Source: an uncultured bacterium
GTDB taxonomy: Bacteria > Patescibacteriota > Minisyncoccia > Phycocordibacterales > GWA1-40-21
Length of the DNA: 32,142 nucleotides
Assembly (NCBI GenBank): GCA_903832855.1
Contig: CAILDB010000006.1
Location: forward strand, 1-32,142
Direction: 5' to 3'
Shown here: positions 27,537 through 32,142 of the stretch, piece by piece
Position numbering within the stretch: the stretch's first letter is position 1
Layout: every line of letters starts with the position of its first letter
The notes under the pieces: generated by a model
Databases searched by the model: none
Seen by the model: the letters and a program-made list of their open reading frames with translations, nothing else
What the model was told of the DNA's origin: nothing
Program-made: the position numbers and the translations under genes

Positions 27537-27595
27537 TGTATTGTGTTCTTTTGAAATGAATTTACGTCCGAAACCAAGGCAAAAGGAGAAAAAAC

Positions 27596-27760
27596 ATGGG
27601 TTGCAAAAGCAAACGGAACAGCGACGATCGTAAGTTGAAGGGAATGGACACAAAGCGCCAAAAACGGACCCGCAAATGGGTCTTCTACGGTCTAGCGTTC
27701 GTGATTCTTGTCATCATCGCCGCTCTTGGATGCGCCGATATCCGGCTAACGAAATTCTAA
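27596..27760 (+). CDS. 54-aa basic single-pass membrane protein
   Basis: It starts with MGCKSKRNSDDRKLKG, a very basic N-terminal half (about 27 residues), followed by one transmembrane helix (WVFYGLAFVILVIIAALGC) and a short tail, ADIRLTKF. There are two cysteines, C3 and one at the helix end. The Shine-Dalgarno context AAAGGAGAAAAAACATG is identical over 17 nt to that of the RiPP precursor gene. It has its own consensus promoter and strong terminator and is GC-rich (about 50%) against AT-rich nrdJ. No family recognised; it is too small to be noticed by many gene callers. Confidence 0.75.
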   Translation: MGCKSKRNSDDRKLKGMDTKRQKRTRKWVFYGLAFVILVIIAALGCADIRLTKF

Positions 27761-27773
27761 ATCGACAACAAAA

Positions 27774-27812
27774 ATGGCCCGCACCTTCCTAGGTGCGGGC
27801 CATGTTTTTTTC
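27774..27812 (+). terminator. Intrinsic terminator of the 54-aa gene
   Basis: ATGGCCCGCACC, loop TTCCTA, GGTGCGGGCCAT, then GTTTTTTT. A perfect 12-bp stem. Confidence 0.95.
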
Positions 27813-27830
27813 TTTTTTAAAACTTCCCCA

Positions 27831-30113
27831 CTACACTATCTCGCACACCCCACCTACGCAAGCCAATTCTTTTTTTGCATCACTATTATCTTGTTTTTCA
27901 TAAGTCATAATTTTTGAGAAATCAATTGTTCCAAGTTTTTTTACAAGTTCGTTATATTTTTCTTCATTTATCTCCTCATAAGGAGCAAGCTGATAGACAT
28001 GGTCATTGCGAGGCAGAAATGCTAGCCCACCAATAATATCCCAATTATTGAAAACCCAATTTGCCACTTCTATCCATTCATTTTCTCCGACATAAACCGT
28101 GATTGAAGGATTGTGTTCGGTATAATGAATTTTTACTGTCTTCCAATATTCAAGTTGTTCAATCGCAGTCAAATCATTCTTGAAAACGGAATTCTTTGGT
28201 GCCTTGATAGGAAATTCAAAAACAAAAGTTGTAGCATTTTCTTTTGACTGCCCTACTTCCGGAAGATAAGGAACTCCTTGATCTCGCAACATTTTAAATA
28301 ATGAATCGGTGCCAGTAATTCTAATTCTTCTGATATAGAATGGAGCATATCTCGGATGCATTCCGGAGGCACAGTCCACTGTTTGCGAGACAGTTCCCGA
28401 TGGCTTTACTGATGTCGCACAAGTAGAAGGATTTATTTTAAATCTTTTTGCGTAAGTTTCATTTGTTTTCAAAACCTCTTTTCTCATTTTGTCCAAAACT
28501 TTTGCATCACGAACAGCCGGACAATCCCATTGACCCGTAATAGAAACGCCAAGTAATCTTTCTTTTTCACAATTAGCTTTCCATTCTTTTGATAAATAAT
28601 CAAATTTAGTCAGAGTCGCTTGATATGTTCCCAAAATTGTTGCGAGTTTAATTTTTCTCAATAAACTTTTTTCATCATCTTCTGATCTCGCGACCACTTC
28701 TGAAAGATTACAAAACTGTTTTGATTGCAAAATAACTTCTCCACAAGGATTTGAACCGAGGTTACCTACATATCCTCCCAAAACTTTAATTCTTCTTTCC
28801 GGCAAAGTCTTCAAAAGTCCACTCCTGTTAAAAATACCTCTTTCTCCCGAACCGCTTTTCATTAGAGCCACCCATTCGTCCATAAATTCTGCAGAAGTTG
28901 GTTTAGTCAGATAAACTGCAGAGTTATTGGCAATGCTTCTCTGTGGTTCGGTGATATAAAACTGACCTTTTTTGGCATCTCTCATTGCATCATCATCTAA
29001 ATCTGAGAGAGAAATAAGCGCGCTTCTTCTGACGCCTCCGGAAACTACACAATCTCCAATACAACAGACAATATCGTGCACATCTATGTTTGTAAGTCTC
29101 TTTCCCTGCCTTGATAAAACTTTCTTTTTGGCAATAGCAAGCAATCTGACAAGAGGATCAGGTCCTGATGATTTTCCTCCCATTGTTTTAAGTCGAGCAC
29201 CTGCAGGTCGAAGTTGTGAAATATCAAAATCAACATCATTTCCGTCATACCAAGTCTTCAATCCAAAAGTTAATGCATCTGCCCAACCTTCTTTACTATC
29301 CGGCACAACAAAAGTTGGTATTTTTTTCCCACTTTGAAATTTTATTTGTGGAAGTGATTGCGCATTTTGACTTTCAACAGAAAATCCTACTCCGGTTCCA
29401 CTCATTGATAAATACATTATCTCCGCAAAGTCCTGAAGACAAGATGGCGCGATAAAAGAACAATTGTAAGCGCAAACATTTGATCTCTCAACAGCAGGAC
29501 CTGCAAATTGCAAGAGTCGCATAGAAGGCATAATTTCTTGTTTCAAAATCGCTTCTCTAATTTCTTTGTACTCGGAATCTTTTAATGACTTCCCGAGTTT
29601 ACCTTTCATAAAATTAATATATCTGTCCACTGTCTCTATCCATGTCTCTCTTCTGCTTTCTTCTTCTATCCATTTTGAATAGGTTCTGTAATAAACAAAT
29701 TCACCAAGTTGATTTTTGAAATATTTTTTACTTTCTTTTTCTAAATCCTTAACTTTCTGAGGAACACTTACGCCGATTTCTCTTAATTTATTTCTTTCCT
29801 GTCTGTAAATAATGTATTCCTTTGCAGTCTTTACATATTCGCTTAAAATAAGCTCTTTTTCGACAATATCTTGGATACCTTCAACTGTGGGAATGAAGTC
29901 TTTGAATTTTTTTACAATACGAATAAGCTCTGCGAGAACTTTATTTGCCACCATTTCTGCTTCATCATAACTTCCCTCACCGGTAACGGTCATCGCCTTG
30001 TTCACGGCTTCAGTAATTTTTCTAACGGTAAACGGAACAAGTTCACCTTCTCTCTTTCTTACAGTTTTTATAAACTTATTTCCGAAATTTTCTGTCTCTA
30101 CTGTTTTTACCAT
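27831..30113 (-). CDS. nrdJ: Adenosylcobalamin-dependent (class II) ribonucleotide reductase
   Basis: 760 aa. Residues 1-95 form an ATP-cone (KREGELVPFTVRKITEAV). The catalytic barrel has C214/C218 in NVCAYNC, the thiyl Cys C457 in NPCGEV and C468 eleven residues later, and the C-terminal swinging pair C752/C757 (CVGGVC). The 11- and 5-residue spacings equal those of the Lactobacillus leichmannii enzyme (C408/C419, C731/C736). It reduces ribonucleotides using B12. No cobalamin biosynthesis gene is in the window; uptake or salvage is presumed. The glutaredoxin at 11494 is a possible electron donor. The upstream 30114-30307 gap shows no NrdR box that I can see. Confidence 0.93.
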   Translation of the reverse strand: MVKTVETENFGNKFIKTVRKREGELVPFTVRKITEAVNKAMTVTGEGSYDEAEMVANKVLAELIRIVKKFKDFIPTVEGIQDIVEKELILSEYVKTAKEYIIYRQERNKLREIGVSVPQKVKDLEKESKKYFKNQLGEFVYYRTYSKWIEEESRRETWIETVDRYINFMKGKLGKSLKDSEYKEIREAILKQEIMPSMRLLQFAGPAVERSNVCAYNCSFIAPSCLQDFAEIMYLSMSGTGVGFSVESQNAQSLPQIKFQSGKKIPTFVVPDSKEGWADALTFGLKTWYDGNDVDFDISQLRPAGARLKTMGGKSSGPDPLVRLLAIAKKKVLSRQGKRLTNIDVHDIVCCIGDCVVSGGVRRSALISLSDLDDDAMRDAKKGQFYITEPQRSIANNSAVYLTKPTSAEFMDEWVALMKSGSGERGIFNRSGLLKTLPERRIKVLGGYVGNLGSNPCGEVILQSKQFCNLSEVVARSEDDEKSLLRKIKLATILGTYQATLTKFDYLSKEWKANCEKERLLGVSITGQWDCPAVRDAKVLDKMRKEVLKTNETYAKRFKINPSTCATSVKPSGTVSQTVDCASGMHPRYAPFYIRRIRITGTDSLFKMLRDQGVPYLPEVGQSKENATTFVFEFPIKAPKNSVFKNDLTAIEQLEYWKTVKIHYTEHNPSITVYVGENEWIEVANWVFNNWDIIGGLAFLPRNDHVYQLAPYEEINEEKYNELVKKLGTIDFSKIMTYEKQDNSDAKKELACVGGVCEIV

Positions 30114-30307
30114 GGCGATTAAAATTAATAACTAATAATATTAAATAGGTACTAATTTTACAACAGTTTTTAATTTAAAAAAAGCGAAATGCAAACTTTT
30201 TTGAAAGAGAAAAATGAAAAGTGGGAAGTGTAAAGGATAAATAATTTCTTGCCTAAAAAGTGACTAGTAATATAGCAAATCTAGGTACGATTTTAAGGTT
30301 TTTGAAA

Positions 30308-30350
30308 AGAGGCATTTTTTGTTTTTGCGGCAAAAACAAAAAATGCCTCT
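30308..30350. terminator. Perfect 20-bp hairpin between nrdJ and the DUF192 gene
   Basis: AGAGGCATTTTTTGTTTTTG, loop CGG, and the exact complement; A/T runs within the arms. It directly follows the DUF192 stop on the minus strand and should terminate that transcript. Confidence 0.8.
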
Positions 30351-30896
30351 TTATTCTCCCAAATCTGCTTTATCGCCTACTTTTATCACATTCATATCCG
30401 CAAAACCTGCATTCACTTCCAAAACATATTTTGAAACAAACTCCTCACCAAAAATTTCTGGATATGTGCTCGTCGCCAAACTTCTTTCTACTCCAACCAC
30501 CTCCAAATTTTCATTTAAAAAAATAATATCAATCGGAAAATTCATATCCTTCATCCAAAATCCGTGGCTTCCTACTTCATTAAAAACAAAAAGCATACCT
30601 TTACCATTTTCCAAACCTGTCCTACCCGAAAGTCCGATCATCATTTCTTCCGGTTTACTTTTTTCCTCCACTAAAATAGTACTACTTGCAAAAAAAATAC
30701 TTTTCAAATTATTTTCTACGACAGTTTTATTACAAAAATCTTTTGGTACAATCCCAAGTAAATTAAAATTTGTCAGTATTCCTTTTTCTCCGCACAAAGT
30801 TTTATCTTTCTCATCAATTACGGTTTTTGAAAATAAAAATATAAAAACACAAAAAATAATTATTCCAAAAAATATTTTTGTCCCTTTCTTTTGCAT
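30351..30896 (-). CDS. Membrane-anchored DUF192 protein
   Basis: 181 aa. An N-terminal signal anchor (about 6-24), a spacer of about 45 residues with two Cys, then the DUF192 domain: MMIGLSGRTGLENGKGMLFVF, HGFWMKDMNFPIDIIFLNENLEVVGVE, and KYVLEVNAGFADMNVIKVGD. The family is widespread, extracytoplasmic and without a firmly assigned function. TGG-TATAAT ends 7 nt before the ATG (leaderless). The terminator hairpin at 30308-30350 begins right at its stop. Confidence 0.9.
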   Translation of the reverse strand: MQKKGTKIFFGIIIFCVFIFLFSKTVIDEKDKTLCGEKGILTNFNLLGIVPKDFCNKTVVENNLKSIFFASSTILVEEKSKPEEMMIGLSGRTGLENGKGMLFVFNEVGSHGFWMKDMNFPIDIIFLNENLEVVGVERSLATSTYPEIFGEEFVSKYVLEVNAGFADMNVIKVGDKADLGE

Positions 30897-30911
30897 AGTT
30901 TATATTATACC

Positions 30912-30942
30912 AAAAAGAAAAGCCGAGTGTATGTCCTCGGCT
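30912..30942 (-). terminator. Terminator of the 30944 gene
   Basis: On the minus strand AGCCGAG, loop GACATACA, CTCGGCT followed by TTTCTTTTT. The stem starts 1 nt after the stop codon. Confidence 0.88.
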
Positions 30943-30943
30943 T

Positions 30944-31285
30944 CTACTTCTTCATGTGTTTGAAAAAGCAAATTTCTTCTCCCCCTTCCACTTTTTTCGT
31001 GAAAACCACGACCGGAAGATTTTTGTACCAAAGATAGACATCCTTGGAATTTCTCGCCTCCTTAAGGCCGAGATCTTTGGCAAACCTTTCAGCATCAGGA
31101 AATGCCACTCCAGAAAAGAAAATTATTTTGATGCCCGAGCTGTCTTCCCTCAATACATTAATGGAAAACTCTCCATGAGCATACATCAAAACATAATCTT
31201 TTCCAGAAAGAACCTCAAGAAGGTTTTCCGTATTAATGGATACCGCACTCGTAGCAATACTACATACTTTATCAATTGTGCTCAT
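30944..31285 (-). CDS. Small soluble protein, unknown function
   Basis: 113 aa, alpha/beta, no signal or transmembrane segment. It starts MSTIDKVCSIATSAVSINTE; motifs such as DYVLMYAHGEFSINVL and DVYLWYKNLPVVVFTKK suggest a small sheet. It ends EEICFFKHMKK. I recognise no family. The start at 31285 is set by AGGAGG (AAAGGAGGCTCAAG before the ATG). An extended -10 TGCTATAAT lies at 31342-31334, giving a leader of about 40 nt, and a terminator follows directly. It belongs to the Shine-Dalgarno-type, single-gene units of this window. Confidence 0.7.
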   Translation of the reverse strand: MSTIDKVCSIATSAVSINTENLLEVLSGKDYVLMYAHGEFSINVLREDSSGIKIIFFSGVAFPDAERFAKDLGLKEARNSKDVYLWYKNLPVVVFTKKVEGGEEICFFKHMKK

Positions 31286-31401
31286 CTTGAGCCTCCTTTC
31301 TTTATATTTGAAAATTGTGTACTTCCAGTGGCTATTATAGCACAAAATCACCTAAAAAGCATTGTCTTATGGTCAAAATTAGTGTATCTTTTATGAAGCA
31401 C

Positions 31402-31488
31402 GGAGGGTTCGCATAGCGGTCGATTGCGCATGCTTGGAAAGCATGTAAGGTGTCAAAGCCTTCGAGGGTTCGAATCCCTCACCCTCCG
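31402..31488 (+). tRNA. tRNA-Ser (GGA anticodon)
   Basis: Acceptor GGAGGGT/ACCCTCC with G73, the expected serine discriminator. Anticodon stem CATGC/GCATG with loop TTGGAAA, a long variable arm (TAAGGTGTCAAAGCCTTC), T-arm GAGGG/CCCTC. Its 3' 36 nt are overlapped in antisense by the recombinase reading frame. Confidence 0.95.
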
Positions 31489-32142
31489 CATAATTTGGAA
31501 ATCGGATTCCGAAGCAGACAAGTGGTCGCGCCGAAGGCGCGACTGTTCCCGATTCCCCCCAAAAAAATCAGAATCCGAAAGGGTTTTCCACGCTCCGCGG
31601 GGCTCAAAAAGGAGCGTTCGATCTTTAATAAAAAAGTTCGAACCGACTTTTTGGAACAAATGAAGGTTTTCTTCATTTGTTCGTTCATTTGCCAATTCCA
31701 CATTGGTAATATTGGTTTTTAGGAATCTGTCCGTAAGTTCGAACCGATTATGAGATTTTTTCTCAAAAGCGGATAATTTCTCTTTGAGAAGCTGTTTTGA
31801 GTTAACCAGCTTGTTCTTAGACTCGCGATATTCTTCCAGTGATAAAGCGTTCTCTAGATACAAAGTCATCAGCTTCTCAATTTTAGAATCCAAAAGAGAA
31901 ATTTCCGCTTTTGTTGAATCTGAAAAAATCTCACTCGATTGGATTTCTGTTGATTGGTTTTTTTGATTTTCTTCAATCATCCATTTAGCCCAATCGAGAG
32001 GCAAAGAAACTTTTTTGATATTTTCCTTGATTTCAGAAGTGATGATTTCTTCACGAACATATTTTTGCAAACAAGGATTTTTCCTTTTGGTGCAACGGAG
32101 ATAATTGTGACCTTTTTGGGTTTCGGTAGTTATAAAACAACC
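31453..32142 (-). CDS. Large serine recombinase, C-terminal part (truncated by the window edge)
   Basis: At least 229 aa are visible and the frame is open at the right edge. Near the edge, CFITTETQKGHNYLRC then NPC..KYVREE match the recombinase zinc beta-ribbon domain of large serine integrases. A long coiled coil follows (about 31760-31900, DSKIEKLMTLYLENALSLEE), also typical of these enzymes. The catalytic N-terminal domain lies outside the window. After LLFEPRGAW the last 45 residues read through a palindromic repeat and the antisense of tRNA-Ser (ending RVRDSNPRRL). The original C-terminus was probably earlier. Integration next to or into tRNA-Ser is the simplest explanation. Confidence 0.78.
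   Translation of the reverse strand, partial: GCFITTETQKGHNYLRCTKRKNPCLQKYVREEIITSEIKENIKKVSLPLDWAKWMIEENQKNQSTEIQSSEIFSDSTKAEISLLDSKIEKLMTLYLENALSLEEYRESKNKLVNSKQLLKEKLSAFEKKSHNRFELTDRFLKTNITNVELANERTNEENLHLFQKVGSNFFIKDRTLLFEPRGAWKTLSDSDFFGGNREQSRLRRDHLSASESDFQIMRRVRDSNPRRL
31499..31590. repeat. Nested palindrome at the tRNA-Ser/recombinase junction
   Basis: AATCGGATTC (31499 on) pairs with GAATCCGA (about 31571-31578), enclosing the perfect palindrome GTCGCGCC-GAA-GGCGCGAC (about 31527-31545). It is translated as part of the recombinase tail but looks like the compound hairpins after the other tRNAs. Confidence 0.55.

Noticed and set aside
1-32142. CRISPR array
   Set aside because: No regularly spaced direct repeats were seen; the repeats here are dispersed palindromes.

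Overview
This window looks like a chromosome segment of an ultra-small Patescibacteria (Candidate Phyla Radiation) bacterium, most likely a Parcubacteria-type lineage. The assignment is an inference from gene content: short IF-2 (496 aa) and ValS (723 aa), a B12-dependent class II ribonucleotide reductase, DUF4446 and DUF192 proteins, a CDPxxExC-type Cys-rich anchored protein, AT-rich housekeeping genes, a group I intron in a tRNA, and no biosynthetic operons. TGA and TAA are both used as ordinary stops.

Layout. 1-1172: start of a gene leaving the window, a Cys-rich anchored protein and a coupled gluzincin metallopeptidase. 1200-2890: a compact radical SAM/SPASM maturase plus 57-aa Cys-rich peptide operon with its own promoter and terminator, which looks like an undescribed ribosomal peptide (RiPP) system. 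3221-9190: ZIP transporter, tsaD, two candidate structured RNAs, valS, prsW, hsp20. 9337-11924: tRNA-Arg, small membrane proteins, a LAGLIDADG-like HTH protein, an intron-split tRNA-Phe, glutaredoxin, tRNA-Gly. 11926-14853: a DivIC/FtsB-like protein, a 34-aa membrane peptide, lepA, and a repeat-rich spacer holding a relic of a second lepA start. 14854-17380: a conserved unknown protein and a GC-rich secreted gene pair. 17384-21710: alr, tRNA-Tyr, clpB and a divergent small RNA. 21782-26670: membrane protein, catalytically dead HtrA-like protein, nifS, DUF4446, infB, rbfA. 26664-27284: tRNA-Cys, Leu, Lys, a structured RNA region, tRNA-Leu. 27508-31285: 54-aa membrane peptide, nrdJ, DUF192, unknown. 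31402-32142: tRNA-Ser(GGA) overlapped by the 3' end of a large serine recombinase that runs off the right edge.

Two expression styles are visible. AT-rich genes typically have a TATAAT-like -10 box ending 6-9 nt before the start codon and no Shine-Dalgarno sequence, which implies leaderless mRNAs. A second set (the RiPP operon, the secreted pair, and small membrane or unknown proteins) is mostly more GC-rich and has a good Shine-Dalgarno, usually a TTGACT/TTGACA -35 about 17 nt from its -10, and often a strong intrinsic terminator.

The region is full of palindromic repeats. One family is inserted in frame inside alr and tsaD, and another forms mosaic hairpins directly 3' of several tRNA genes.
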